Positions 1 through 12,138 of a stretch of 64,000 nucleotides of DNA are shown here, piece after piece. The translations under genes and the position numbers were made by a program. Location: the NCBI GenBank assembly GCA_035236585.1, contig CP141127.1, positions 67,809,495 through 67,873,494 of the forward strand, written 5' to 3'. Each line of letters opens with the position of its first letter. Position 1 is the first letter of the stretch. Under the pieces are notes generated by a model. It searched no databases. It was not told the DNA's origin and saw only the letters and a list, made by a program, of their open reading frames with translations. Source of the stretch: Warburgia ugandensis (taxonomy: Eukaryota; Streptophyta; Magnoliopsida; Canellales; Canellaceae).

Positions 1-1740
1 CGTGCTTTTATTTTGAAACATTAGGGACAATGTTTAACTTAGTTTTGGGGTATTCAACTTTAGATGTGTCCATAGTTTTTCTTGAGTCCTTTCTTTTGAA
101 TTTAAATATTTTTTGAAAAGTTTTAAAAAAAATTAAAAGTTGTATGAAAAGTTCCTTCACAAGGATGAGAATCAGATTTTCCAAATATTCAAGCTATCTT
201 TTGAACTTTAGCTTATTAATAGTTTTGAATACAAATATTTCACTATTTTATTCTTTTTCTAAAGTATTTCACGAAAAGTTAAGCTCAAAATAATTCACTA
301 CACAAAATAGCCATATATGCATAGTTTAAGTTAAAGAGAAAATATAAATTAGAGATCACGAAGAAGATAAGTGGAAACTATTTACTCATGTAAGTTTTAA
401 AGTCATTATTCCTTTTTGAGGGTTATACAAAATTCAAAATTTTCTTCAACAAATAATAATTTCCTAGCTGGTGTTATTATTCTTCCTTTTGGTCAACTAT
501 TAGGAAATCATCTAAAAGATTAATAATCATTTCTTAAGTTCATGATTATATTAAGTCATATGAACCTTAGGAAATGATAGAGGCCATCCTTGGTAAACCC
601 AGAGACTTTAGCCTTCTTATGTTATTTTTCCATTAGTTAACACCTTGAGCCTTTTCTTTCTGAACCCATTAACCATTACCCACTTTGAACCAATGTATTA
701 TATCCATTACCCAGTTCTTCTAGAAATATGTAGAGCTGGTTGAAGAGTATCTTGAAGAAAAGTATGAACAATACAAGCTAAGAGATGAACATTAAAAAGG
801 CTTGAAAAAATTCAAAGAAAGGCTATACTAAAAAGAAAAGTTGAAAGAGAAAAATGAGAAAAATCAAGAAAAAGATAACGGATGAAAAAGACATGTTCAC
901 TCTTATTGTTATAAAAGAAGGATGTGAATACACTAGTAGAAGACCTTTACATATCTTCCAAGAAACCTTTGTTTATCCCTTTACCCATTCTTTTGATAAC
1001 CTTGTCCTAAGCCTATGTTTAATCTTAATAGAAGTCCTAACTTGATCTTAGGAGAAATATGACTTGGATATAGTTATGAATGAATAGAAAATTTGGTAGA
1101 GTGTAGCATTCTTAATAGTTGATATCCTTTCATAAGACTATCATCATTCTTTCTAGGTTATCAATCTTCCATATGGAACATGTGAGAATTTTGAACTTGA
1201 TGAACATTATTCTACTCACATATTAAAGAGATATTTATCCCTTTTTTGAGTGACTTCTTTTTTAATGTTAAGTACATCCTATGAGACTTGAAGTCAAGCT
1301 AAATGTTTGGATGGTAATTTAGGTTAATAATTTCCTTGGAGACTTATAACTGTATATATATTGGCCATATTCACACACTCACATTCTAAGGCTGGATGAA
1401 TTAATGGAATATCTTTAGTGTAAGGGTAGGATTCTAAACTATTGATCACTTCTATTAACATTCTAAAGTTAAGAGTTTAATATAGGTTGAATATAAGAAA
1501 TTCTATGACGCCATGGACTTTCATAAGGATTTTTGAAAAAGTTTATTGGTATCATTTTTGATAACCCTTACGAGACTATAACTCATCCACTAGGGGTAAC
1601 CTAAGGGTTTAAAGGCTTTTTTCATATTCTAAATATAGACAACAACATTTGCAAAAGTGCTTAAGATTGATATTTAGATTTCTATATTTCTTTTCTGTAA
1701 TTTTGTTCGAGGACTAGCAAAATCTAAGTTGAGGGGTATA
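1..1740 (+). mobile_element. Athila-like element A, 3' non-coding region (partial)
   Basis: This stretch has no credible coding sequence. It matches, in order and orientation, the region downstream of integrase in element C (22560-24165). Shared landmarks include the 'agttccttcac..gatgagaat' phrase near 150 and 22625, the 'cctaagggttt' block near 1600 and 24040, and the purine-rich tract just before the LTR (1728-1740, 'gttgaggggtat'). The rest of the element lies left of the window. The similarity is diverged but collinear over more than 1.5 kb. Family placement rests on comparison with C, whose pol is recognisable. Confidence 0.65.
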
Positions 1741-3235
1741 TGATGGTTATAGAAATATTACATACCTCCATATCTAGAAGGTTTTTATGCCAAAAATCTC
1801 TTCATTATCACTAAATAGGGTTAATTCTACTATTTTGTAGGTCCAAGGTACAAATGTATAAAATACACAAAATTATCAAGTTTAGCTTGAAAAGAGCAAT
1901 TTTACATTCTAAGCCTAATGACAGGTCACACATGCCATAAATGAAGTCTTAGAGGTTCATGATGATCATTGGGAGACATTATCAAAGTTAGAATAGTAAA
2001 AAATCCTAGGCATATCTACTCAAATGAGGGTGAAAAGGTGGCAAAATCTCAATTTAAGCACAATTGCATACATGTCACCGTCTTTGGAGTATGCAGGAAA
2101 TTTTCTGCAATGTTCAATTGCTACGGATACTAGCTAATATTTTTTTACCAATCAATTTTAATTAGATTTTGGTGTGTAGTATCTTGTTTTGAAGGTAATT
2201 AAGGAACAATTTGGTGCATGAATCAATAGCCGAGTCACTAGTTTCAAAAGTTTATTTTTTACAAGAAATGTTAGAGATAATTTCTAAAGTTATAGTGGCA
2301 CTAACTGAAGGCACATGTTTCTCTTTGATATCTTATTGCATTTGAGTGAAATTAGAGATGGAGGTTCATGGATACATTTGAAACATGATGAACCAAGAAC
2401 ATATTGGAAATTATCAAAATTTAGAACTATTTATTATTATTTATTTCTTTCATCTTTATTATTTTTATTATTTCTCTTTCTCAATTATTGTAACAATCAT
2501 GTAAGTGGAAAAATAGTGAAAAGTAGATACTATTTAGCATAGGTTTTGGGGTAATTCTTTCCTTTTGTTGTGGATTAATTTAATTTATTTAAATTTTCAT
2601 TACTTTAATATAGATTTAAATTATGTTAAATAAGAAATTATGTTAGGCTCATTTATTTTTGCTTAGGATCATAGTGATCCTAGTATAACATTAGGGAACA
2701 CCACCCATTAACTCCTAATATCTTAAATTTTTTAGAAAATGTAATTTAAAATTTATCTCAATTTGAAAAAGATATCATTGCAGTTAGTATAATTATTTAA
2801 TTCAATGCCTTTACCTTTCATAATGAATACTTTGAATTAATCCTTGATTCATTATGGTTGGGTTTTACATGGAATTCTTAGGATTTTCTAATAATAAATG
2901 ATTTTTAAGTTAAATTTTCAAAGAAACCACATTCTGAGAAAATGATCGTAGTTTCAATCTACTTCTAGAGTTATAAAGAGGAATAACTAGGCGTGGGCCT
3001 TAGTTCTAATTTAGGTGATATCTAATCCTAATCTTCAATCATAATTAATTCTCTTAAATCATTCTCATCCATTTGATCATTTATCACCTCATCTTGTAAT
3101 CTTACGAGTGTAAATTCCTTACGATCATGAGAGTATAATAACTTGGTGCTTTAAATTCACATTACATCCTCCCTATGGATTCAATCCTGCAACATTACAA
3201 TTGAACAAGTCTAGACTTGTAGGAAAACTCTCAAC
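1741..3235 (+). mobile_element. 3' LTR of element A (approximate right end)
   Basis: It starts with TGATGG directly after the polypurine tract, as the LTR of element C starts with TGATAAG after its own tract. Near 1840 there is a 'tttgtaggtccaagg' phrase, matching 'tttgcaggttcaag' at 5280 in the LTR of C. Near 3170 'cctccctatggattcaatcc' resembles the 'cctcatgggatcgacc' seen near the end of related LTRs (16170). The right end is placed by that resemblance, because no target duplication was found. The LTR belongs to a subfamily diverged from C. Confidence 0.5.
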
Positions 3236-3294
3236 ACCACCAATTGGAGATACTTTGGACACAGATAGAATATACAAAGGTTGAGAGGTACATT

Positions 3295-4062
3295 CAAGAA
3301 ACAAGGACTTACATGTAAATTTTGGTTTTGTTAGAAGTACAAGATTTTGATGTCATTTTGGGCATGGATTGGCAGTTTGGTTACCATGTGAGTGTTGACT
3401 TCTTCAACCAAATAGTGACATTTAATGTACCCAATCAGTTAGTATTTCATTTCAAAGGAGTTAGAAGAGTTTCCCCTATAGGTAAGATTTTTGTAATTAG
3501 GCACACCATCTCCTTAGAAAAGGTATTCAGGATTTCCTTGCACATATAATGAACAATTTGAAAGGAGAAACCAAACATGAATAGTACCCCAATAGTTAAT
3601 AAGTTTCCAATGTATTTTCAAAAGAATTGAAAGAGAAGTAGGGTTTAATATCAAATTAATCCTTGAAACTAGCCCTATTTCAAAAGCTCCATATCATACG
3701 ACACCAACAAAATTAAAGGAACTCAAACAACAACTAGAAGAGTTGTTGAAACTAAGTTTCCTTCACCCTAGTATTTCTATATGGGGTTTACTAGTGTTGT
3801 TTGTGAAGAAGAAAGAAGGGTTCATGAGAATGTGCCTTGACAATAAGCAGTCAAATCAAATGACTATAAAGAATAAGTGTCCACTATAATTTATGAGTTG
3901 CTAAATCAGTTATAAGAAGCAAAAGTATTCATAAAGATTGATCTTCGATCAAGATACCAACAACTCAAAATCAAAGATGAGTATATTAGCCAAACAACCT
4001 TTAGAATATGATATAGTCATTATGAGTTTCTAATCATGCCTTTTAGGTTAATGAATTTGATA
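3295..4062 (+). pseudogene. Chromovirus-type (Tekay/Del-like) protease to RT fragment
   Basis: Around 3337-3400 the translation gives DFDVILGMDW, the C-terminal motif of the retropepsin of plant chromoviruses. It is followed, with stops, by 3660-4050. There one reads [19 protein letters not shown], then [20 protein letters not shown], then KIDLRSRYQQLKIKDE, then HYEFLIMPFRLMN. These are the palm and fingers motifs of Ty3/gypsy reverse transcriptase up to just before the usual 'NAP'. The fragment ends exactly where a minus-strand LTR begins (4063), so the catalytic FxDD segment, RNase H and integrase are missing. Several stops and frame changes make it non-functional. Confidence 0.75.
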
Positions 4063-5146
4063 TGTGTTAAAAGTTACCACAAGTGCATGGCTCCATTGGA
4101 GTATAGATTCAGCAAATATGGGTCAATTTCATAAATACCTTTAACAAATGAAATTGATTAGAATTTGAGTCAATTTACTTTAACCTAGCCAAACATTCAA
4201 AGGAAGGACTATTTTTAACTAAAACTAAAGACAAGGAAAGTAAAGAATAAAGCAATTAAATGAAAGCAATAAATAAAATTAACTAAAAAAGAAACAACTA
4301 ATTTAAAAAGGATTCCAAGCTAACTAGGCAAATAAAAAGTAAACCATAAATTAGAAAGCAATTAAAGAAACTAGGAAAGTAAGAAACTATCTAAGCAAGG
4401 AAGTAAAGTAAGAAAATTTCTTAAACTGCAACTAATTAAAAAATTAAATTAACTTTCTAAAACTACAACTAAAAAGCACAGAAATGTTCTAAATTACCAC
4501 TGACTAGAAAAGGAAACCTTCTAAAACTACAACTAAGGAAACTATCTAAATTACAACTAACTAAGAAATAAGGAAACTGTCTAAACTACAACTAACTAAA
4601 AATTAAAGTACTAAGAAAAAGAACTGACCAATTTCATTCATGGTCAAACTACATGGAATTGTTACATAAGCAATGAAAAGAAAGCAAATAAAGATCCTTC
4701 AAATTTGGGCTTGAATTTCACTATGTGACCCACATGTTGTGTCACTCAATAGGGGCATGTACACTTCTCTTCAACCAAAATACACTAAATTTACCACCAA
4801 GGTGTTCTTATCTACTTAACCTAGCATGCCACAAACCAACAAATCCCATCCATTGAGGCTTAGGAATGAAGTATTCGTGCATCCAGGAAAGTAGGAGTCC
4901 TAACACTTTTTTCTAAACAATCATCACCCAAGAAATAAAGAAGAATTAGAAAAGGTTACTGCATTTTCCCTAAGCCAGAAACTCTTAAAAAGTGGTCAAC
5001 TTCAAGGAGTTTTAGATAAATAGGGGATTAGAGGTAATTCATTTTCAAGGAAGTTGAGCCATAGAGGAGGCTTTCTTCCTTAAATATGACATAGAATAAA
5101 AGAAAACAAATTGGAGATAGTGCACATGGTTCATGAGTGAGAAGAT
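4063..5146 (-). mobile_element. Minus-strand Athila-like LTR (B), left part
   Basis: Read on the minus strand, the end at 4063-4090 gives 'gcacttgtggtaacttttaa'. This resembles the 3' end of LTRs of element C ('gtgcttgcgagtaattttaaa'). The 'gtgcacatggttcatgagtgaga' stretch (5120-5142) also occurs at 63066-63090 inside another minus-strand LTR. 4400-4620 is a degenerate run of 'aaactacaactaa' phrases, typical of the U5 side of this LTR group. B is interrupted at 5147 by element C. A short continuation is visible after C (26936 onward). Confidence 0.55.
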
Positions 5147-5848
5147 TGATACGTGTTCTATTTTATATAAAATTATCCAATTAGTAGTCCACGTGTTAAA
5201 AATTATAGGTATTATTGTAGGGTTTTTAAAATTTTATAACACTTGCATTTCTGACCTAATAATTCAAAAGTTTGATATTTTGCAGGTTCAAGAGCTATTC
5301 CAGACTAACTATGTGACTTGTCATAATTTTGTAAGATTTAGTGAGGGTTACACTTTTATAAGTGTTGAGAAGATGATCCAACAATCGAGATCAAGTAAGA
5401 TAATATTTAAATATCAAGACCAAAAAAGGGCCGAAGACTTAAATTTCATCATTCTAAAGCTAAATCAGGGCTCAAGATTGTCTTAAGGCAAGAAAATGAA
5501 GTCCAAGGAAGCCATACAATTCCACCACCATTATATGGGAATTAGATCCATACATGAAGTTTCCTAGTCTAACAAGGAAACTTAAGGAAGCCAAGCCTTT
5601 CAAGACTTGAAGGCAAGGGACTTAGCTACTCAAGCCATCGCGCATTAAGTCATAGAAGTGAGACACCAATCCAAATGGAGTCACTATTGGAGGAGACTTT
5701 TCAAGAAATTATTCAAGCTTAATAGTGAATTTCAAGAGAACAATTAGAAAGGAATGTGGGTGATAATAGATATGGTAAGATAAGCGTGCATAGGTGGACC
5801 AATCAAGAGAGAAACCAAGTCCAATTTCTTTAATTTTCTCTTTATTTC
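5147..5848 (+). mobile_element. 5' LTR of element C, part 1
   Basis: 5147-5848 aligns with 24166-24925 of the second LTR. Shared landmarks: 'ccaattagtagtcca' (5175 and 24195), 'ttgatattttgcaggttca' (5270 and 24294), 'gttgagaagatgatcca' (5362 and 24388) and 'gagagaaaccaagt' (5808 and 24878). The LTR resumes at 14334 after the inserted LARD-1. It starts with TGATACGTG, against TGATAAGTG in the other copy. Confidence 0.85.
5844..5848. repeat. Target site duplication ATTTC, left copy
   Basis: ATTTC directly precedes the LARD-1 terminus TGTGACGACC. The same five bases follow the other terminus at 14334-14338. The uninterrupted second LTR of C reads 'ctttattttccc' at this place (about 24912), which confirms the insertion point. 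Confidence 0.9.
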
Positions 5849-8595
5849 TGTGACGACCCGGGTTTTTCCATGCATTTCTAAATGCAAGATCTAAATTCCT
5901 AAGGCGGGATGCATCCATATTTGAAAATCGTTTTATGAAAACTATGCAATGCAGCGGAAAATATTATGTTTTAAACTCATTTTGAAAACCCCGAGTGTCA
6001 TTTGCTTTCACAACAATCAAAGTAGTTGTTGAAAAACTTCAGAAATCATAAATGTTTTTCCTCAGGTCTATCCAGTCATAGCACACAGTCCAACTGTAAT
6101 TAAATACAAATACATGTCCAAAGGGTTAAGAGTTTACTTACATGTATAATTGTCTTCTTTTTAATTCACTTGCCTGTAGCACTAATATCTCCTGAGGCGT
6201 CTTCTATTTGTGAGTGAAACTATCCTGAAAAATGTTAAGGATAGGGTGAGTATATATTATACTCAGTAGGAGTCTATCACTACTAGTTTTGCAATGCATG
6301 CTATGTTCAAAATCATATGCTCTTAAAAACATGTGCATGTTCGAACAATCACGTTCAATATCGATATTAAAAACCACTGTCGAATTGAAATACTGACGAC
6401 TTAAAGAATAGCATAATCCAAGTCGAAAGTATCATATATGTCATAAACATAATGATATGCTTAGATGCTCAACTGAATCCATCTCATGGATATCTGGTAT
6501 GGTTGACCAACCTCATGTCATGCCATATGCAATGCAAGTAAATCCTAAAACCATAGGGTCCAACTATGCCCACGACCTCACCGTCGTGTGGTCCTCGGGT
6601 ACTTGAGGACATAGGGTTATATGCCTCCACGGGACATGTGACACTTCGACCCAGTGCCGTGACACCAGTGGTAGCCCCCTGTACCACATGCAGTCGAAGC
6701 AGGGATGTTGCCCTCTTTGGGTGTGGTACCCATCCACCTAATAGTGGTAGAGGCTGAAGGCCAACCCAAACCTCTCGGCATAGCGCCCACAAGCTTATCA
6801 GCCCAAATCATATCAGATCAAACAAGTGAAAACCTCTTTTTCAAAACCTGTTCTCTTTGGGTCCCTCACAACTGCCCGGCCCTCACAACTGCCTACCTAG
6901 TGTCTTTTGGGCACTCCAACGTCTTTTGGTAACCCTCAAGGACATGCAATCTTTCAAAAACTCAATGCTCACAAATCATGCAATATATGCATTTGTTTGC
7001 AAAACATATCTATGTATAATGTATATGCAATTATTTGCAAAACATATCTATGCCAAAACATATTTATGCATAAAGCATTTATCATATGTATGCTGAATTA
7101 AGTCATGCTAAACAAGTTATATAATATATACTTAAAACATGCATAAAACAATCATGGCTCTTTTAAAAAGTTTAGTAGCGATAGAGCACTTACCTCAAAG
7201 CCTCCTGGAGTTGTGTCCTTTATCACTCAACCCGTCCCTGGGTCTCATTTATAAACTCCTAGGTATGAATGGATACAAAGAGTCCTTATTAATTTCAATC
7301 CATCTAGAAATTAGATCTCTAGATCTGCCTTTAGGGTCCATGGTCCTTGCCTAATTCATTGTTAGGCTGGATCCTATGATGTGGATCTACTATTTCATAG
7401 CTAACTCTGTAAATTGTTCCCTAATCCTAGCTTTATAGTCTTATTGGGTCTGCGTGTCCCAGTTCCCAGGACACCCCTGCATCCTGGTTGAACCGTGACC
7501 GTCTCACGTGCGTGTGCGCCTAAAGGCCGTGCCAGGGACCGCATTTTGCATGCGCACATGCATGCTCAAGTGATGCGCGATGACGCGCATCATCGCACGG
7601 ACGCACCTTGTAGCATGGCGCGTCTCAGCTCCCAGGACACCCCGTGCATCCTGGTCAAGCCAGGACCTGTGCCCTATATCACACGTGCACCCAAAGGCCG
7701 CACCTGGGACAATGTATGCACTGTTGTATGCCCGGAGCCCATCCCTGGGACCTTGTCCCAGGCGCACATGGAGCAAGGCGTCTCTGGGATGCCTCGCTCG
7801 TGCAAGGCCGTCTGAACGGCTTGGGAACGTCTTCTACCCAGGAATTCCGACTTGAAAAAATCGGCTGGTTCATACAAGGCCGGATGAACCGGCTTGGGAG
7901 CGTTTTCCGGCTAGGAACCCAGCTGGAAAATGACTGGAAAAGACTAGATCCGGCATGGATTTGGCCCTGGGGAAAGTGGAACGGAGAGAAAGAGTAAGAA
8001 CGGCTTGCCTGTAGCCTGGAAATGTCCTTTTCCCCGGTGGCGTGCCTGCTTGCGGGAAAACTCGAACAAGGGGGAAAGACCCTGCTTCCGATGATGCCAG
8101 AGTGACAAGAGGGGAGGTGGGGAGATGGGTAAGGGATGGCCGGCCAAACTTGGGCCTAGCCGTTGCCGAAAAACACAGAGGGACGGGTTTCCAGTTTTTG
8201 CTGGAAACCTTAGTCCAAAAGTTACCGAAAAAATGTGTTTTTGGAGCGGGGGAGATGGGGTTTTTATAGCCTTGCTTATGGCGGGGCCGCCCTTGGAGAC
8301 GACAGGGGGTGCCGTTATCAAAACGGCCCCTGCGTTTTTCGTCCTTTTTCGTTTTTCTGTTTAATTTCCAGAAATACCCCTATCTTTAAATGGTTGTAAC
8401 TTCTTCATACGAACTCCATTTTGGGTGATTTTTGAGGCGTTGGATTCCATTTTTCGAGTAGAATCTAATGGCATTAAGTTCCCTCATAAAATTATTATTT
8501 TACTATTTTAAATAAAGTGAAACATTTAACTTAGTTTATTTTCTATAGAATGTTCAATTTTCGTTAAAAATAGTGTAAATTGTTCGGGCATTACA
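5849..8595 (-). mobile_element. LARD-1 3' LTR (minus-strand sense), full length
   Basis: 2747 bp, bounded by TG/CA. It is the longest of the LTR copies of this family and serves as reference. Composition is strongly uneven: about 7440-8340 is GC-rich with many CpG, while the flanks are AT-rich. The start of the LTR (minus sense, near 8595-8340) would be U3, with a TATA box at 8260-8270. The open frames in 7495-8364 lie on both strands, have no recognisable protein and come from the lack of AT-rich stops. Confidence 0.88.
8259..8271 (-). promoter_or_regulatory. Putative TATA box of the LARD LTR
   Basis: The minus strand reads GGCTATAAAAACCCC about 330 bases inside the LTR start. The same sequence is kept in the other two long LTR copies (13919-13932 and 38659-38672). 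Position and context fit the core promoter that drives LTR retrotransposon transcription. No start site can be proven from sequence. Confidence 0.65.
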
Positions 8596-8620
8596 TTATT
8601 ACCCCCTTAAAAGAATTTCT
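8596..8620 (-). other. Polypurine tract region of LARD-1
   Basis: On the minus strand this reads 'ttcttttaagggggtaataa' immediately before the 3' LTR. The purine core AAGGGGG fits the primer for plus-strand DNA synthesis. The same sequence is next to the LTR of LARD-2 (39083-39107). Confidence 0.65.
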
Positions 8621-11161
8621 TCCTCGAAATTTCATAAATTATCATCTTCAAGGTATTTTGTCTCTTAGATAACTTCTTGGTGAATGCATTCTCCCCTTAG
8701 GAATCAAATCTAGGCTCAACCTCAATTTATCATTTTTATTGTACCTCTTATAAGGCCTTACCTATAAGTGCTGCTTTCGTTGCGTACTTTGATGCATGCT
8801 CCCATACGTGCCAGTTGAACAATACTAGTTTCTAGCGGTAATTCATCTATCTCGAAATCCTTAGATGCCTATACTTTTCTCATCGTGTATAGGATAATCT
8901 CCTTGTAGGATCATGCTTCTTTATTCATGTATAAATTACTCTATACTTCTTTGTGATCATATGATCTTATTTCTCCTATTTTAAATATCATAGGATGATT
9001 CCTTTCATCTAGTGATCTCTTTCATCATCCACAAGTCCAAAAAGTTACCTTCTTTCTATTGTGCTAACTTTGCTTCTTACCTTTTATTTTCGTCCCTAAG
9101 ATACTTCAATAACTGACATGGTATCATGTGCTCTACAGCCAAACCCTTGATTAACTTCAAATTTCAACTGTCCGTCATTTTCCATAAGTGACTTTATTCC
9201 CCAACCAAAGTTTCATTCAAAATAAAATCATGAAAGCCAATTAGTAGCATCTTCCATCGAGGACCTTATCATATACTGAAAGTAAAATGTCTTAGCTCTA
9301 TATCTAGTTTCATAATTATTGCATTCATTAAATGCTTTCCTCTGTGAGGATTTTATCCAAACTCAAGTCGATTCATCATCATGGGTCAAATGTTCTTGTC
9401 CAGAGGCCTATCTCACTATTCACATCAATTTGTCATTAGGATTTTCAATAATGTTCCTATTTATGCAAAGCAAAAAGTCTCTTATTCATCTAGGTCATGG
9501 TTGAATCCTTTGTCATTATCTTCTTTACCCTTTCTTTGCTTGATGGTTTCCTTCGTAACCTTTCAGTCCAAAAGTTCTGTACTCAATCTAGTAGGGTTAG
9601 TCCTAAAAAAATTCCTTCAATTGATTTTTCGTACTTGGTATATGCTCATAACAACTAACTATTTGTCTAAAGGCAAAGTAACATCACATCTTGCCTTATA
9701 TTGTGCTGGCCACCTCACCTTTTCTCCTTCCATCCCTATGTCAATATATTGTGCAATCTTTTATCAAGGCTTCATTGTCAATCATGCAGTCTGTATTGTC
9801 AGGGAGTATCCTCATAAGTAGTGATTTTCTCAATTCCTCAAATTTTATCCTTCAAGTGCCTCCTCATACTTAGCTTATAATAGTAGTTCTCGTTCAATAG
9901 CTACTACATCAAGTTATGCTAAAGCTGTTAAATCATTAAATTTGAAAAACACTCAGGTAAGCATGGAACATTTTCTGAGACATAGGAAGACTTTATTTGA
10001 TTACCTATTGATCTCTTTCCAAATATATCCTTGTCATAAGCTCAAGGGTCTCTAAGGTGATCGGTACTTATCTACCTTTCTTTTCAATCCAAGTCAGCAG
10101 CATCTTTCAGACCCAAAGTAATTTCTATGGTTTGTCAGGGTATCTATTCGGGTTTGGAAAAGTCTGTCTCATTGGTGGAGATTGCTACTTATTTTTGCTT
10201 CTGTCTCAGTTGTTACTGTATTTATTGTACTTGTAGCTCCTATCTTAGTTGCAATTGTCCTCATCAACTGACCTTATACCCTCAAATGACTTAGTCTAAC
10301 AAGTACTTCTTTTAAGGAAAACTCAAGTCTAAAGACTTATAACATCCCTCTGAGTATATATCTTCGACTACTAACTCATAGATACTAACATACTTGATTA
10401 AATATGGTGAGATACCCTTATTTTAGTCAACAGTACTCTAAAGGTAATGACTAAATAATGGTTTTAAGATATTTGCTCTTCCAATCTATGATAGTAAGGC
10501 CTCAATTTGATCCTTGATGGTACCCTTCTTGCTAAATGGAAGTTACTGTCCCGGCTTAATTCCTTTTTCAATATATTTTATTGGCAAGGTGGGATATCAC
10601 CAAATTTTCCTTTTTATGGATTATATCCATTGGTGTTCCCCATAAGCTAATGGGTCCGATAAGAATCTAATTGTAATAATTGATATCAAACCATTTGTAG
10701 AATTTAATTTGTAGTGGATCACCATTCTTCTTCGAAAATTTCTTATCGCATAATCTCCTGAAATTCTATACTCTACTCAAAGTCTTAAACCCCATATGCT
10801 TTCTCTCTTCTATACTCTTTTACAATAAGATCACCAACTCATCTAGTATTATTCCTTTGCATTTTTTTGATCTACCATCCTATAGGATTCAAGATGAAAG
10901 AATTGTATGTATCTCCGTAAAGTCATGATCTTCTTCTTTTGAATATTCAATATTCATTGACTACTGGTAGTTACATCTCTATCTCTTTCTCTCTTTTCTT
11001 CAAAATCCTCACTTTTGTCTTCCTAGATCAATGTCTTCATGTGCTTTGTTGCATATAATTGATACTGCATCTACTCCTTTACTTAGCAGATATGATAAAC
11101 TGAATGCTTTTCAGAAATTCTAAACTGTCTTAAGATCATTGAAATCCTCAATTGCCTATAG

Positions 11162-11315
11162 CCTCAATAAAATTCATACAATGTCTTAATAATGGCATTG
11201 ACATTTTGGTCATGCTATACTTTTCTTACAAGTTCATGCCTCAATAAAATTAATACAATGTCTTAATAATGGCATTGACATTTTGGTCATGCTATACTTT
11301 TCTTACAAGTTCATG
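11162..11315. repeat. 77 bp tandem duplication inside LARD-1
   Basis: Units 11162-11238 and 11239-11315, starting 'cctcaataaaatt' and ending 'caagttcatg', are identical apart from one base seen by eye. LARD-2 has a single unit at about 41655-41730. The duplication is therefore private to this copy or its lineage and recent relative to the family. Confidence 0.9.
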
Positions 11316-12121
11316 TTAGGATCAATCTATTATCATAGATCTATCATCCCCAATATTATCGTAAAAAATCTTTTGATAACTCGGTTGAATTCATTTCCCT
11401 GTCATATTCGTGTTATGTTTCTCTTAATCACATAATATGTCACTTGTATACATCTTCTGATTTGCTCCATAATACTCTGGTAGTTATTAGTCGATAGCAC
11501 TTCACTCTTCATAAGACTCCAATTAAGATATCCAAAATTGAGCTAAGTCCTTCAAGATCCATACCTTTGTGACCTAGTTCGAGTCATAGTCATCTCCTAA
11601 TATTATCTTGCATTCTCATCCCTCTTAGATTATCATCAAAATTTTCTCAAAGTATTTCTTTTACATCCCCTATATCACATCCTTGTGATAGTGTACTCAT
11701 ATTTTGATATTCTTTATGATGGTAAGATAGCCATCTAGGTTTCTCTGATTTTCTCACCTTTGGTGAGATTGATCTATTTATAAGTTAGAACTATCTACCA
11801 ACAAGTTCACTAACATCCTCATTCCTCATTCTCATAATATGATCCGCATATGAGTTTTTATGTTCGCACCACACGATAATCCTTAATCCTTAAGTCGTCT
11901 TAGACTAGATTTTGGATAAGGGTTGCACTATCCTCTGCCTAATTATTTGTTAAACCAAGCTGTGTTTCACCTATTTATTTATGGTGAAATGCCTTGAGCA
12001 TTAATAGTGTATTCCTCAAATAGAAGTAGTCATCTCTACTACTCCTATTTATCTTACTTCTTCTTGATTTTCTCTATTATGACCCTTGGACATGTTGGAC
12101 TGGCTATGAAAGGATAAAACC

Positions 12122-12137
12122 TGGGCTCTGATACCAA
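12122..12137 (-). other. Primer binding site of LARD-1 (initiator tRNA-Met)
   Basis: The minus strand reads TTGGTATCAGAGCCCA one base from the LTR end. TGGTATCAGAGC is the complement of the 3' end of plant initiator tRNA-Met, the commonest primer for plant LTR retrotransposons. It fixes the element's orientation as minus. Confidence 0.9.
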
Positions 12138-12138
12138 T

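Larger units (their letters stand above)
8596..12138 (-). mobile_element. LARD-1 interior, non-coding
   Basis: 3.5 kb without a long frame on either strand. I found no protease, RT, RNase H, integrase or zinc-knuckle motif. The whole stretch aligns collinearly with 39083-42509 of LARD-2, with many small indels. The interior is therefore a property of the family and not a chance deletion in one copy. Short frames such as 9381-9821 (plus strand) are broken in LARD-2 and have no recognisable motif. Origin of this sequence is unknown. Confidence 0.8.

Noticed and set aside
854-1045. 63-codon frame near the left edge
   Set aside because: It is in the non-coding 3' region of element A, is not conserved in C or D and has no motif.
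7495-8364. Several overlapping open frames of 60-125 codons on both strands, and equivalents at 13165-14137 and 37971-38886
   Set aside because: They lie in the GC-rich part of LARD LTRs, are open on both strands, change length between copies and show no known domain. They are a composition effect.
9381-9821. 146-codon frame in the LARD interior
   Set aside because: It is broken in LARD-2 at the same place (40039-40236 keeps only part) and lies antisense to the element. There is no recognisable motif.
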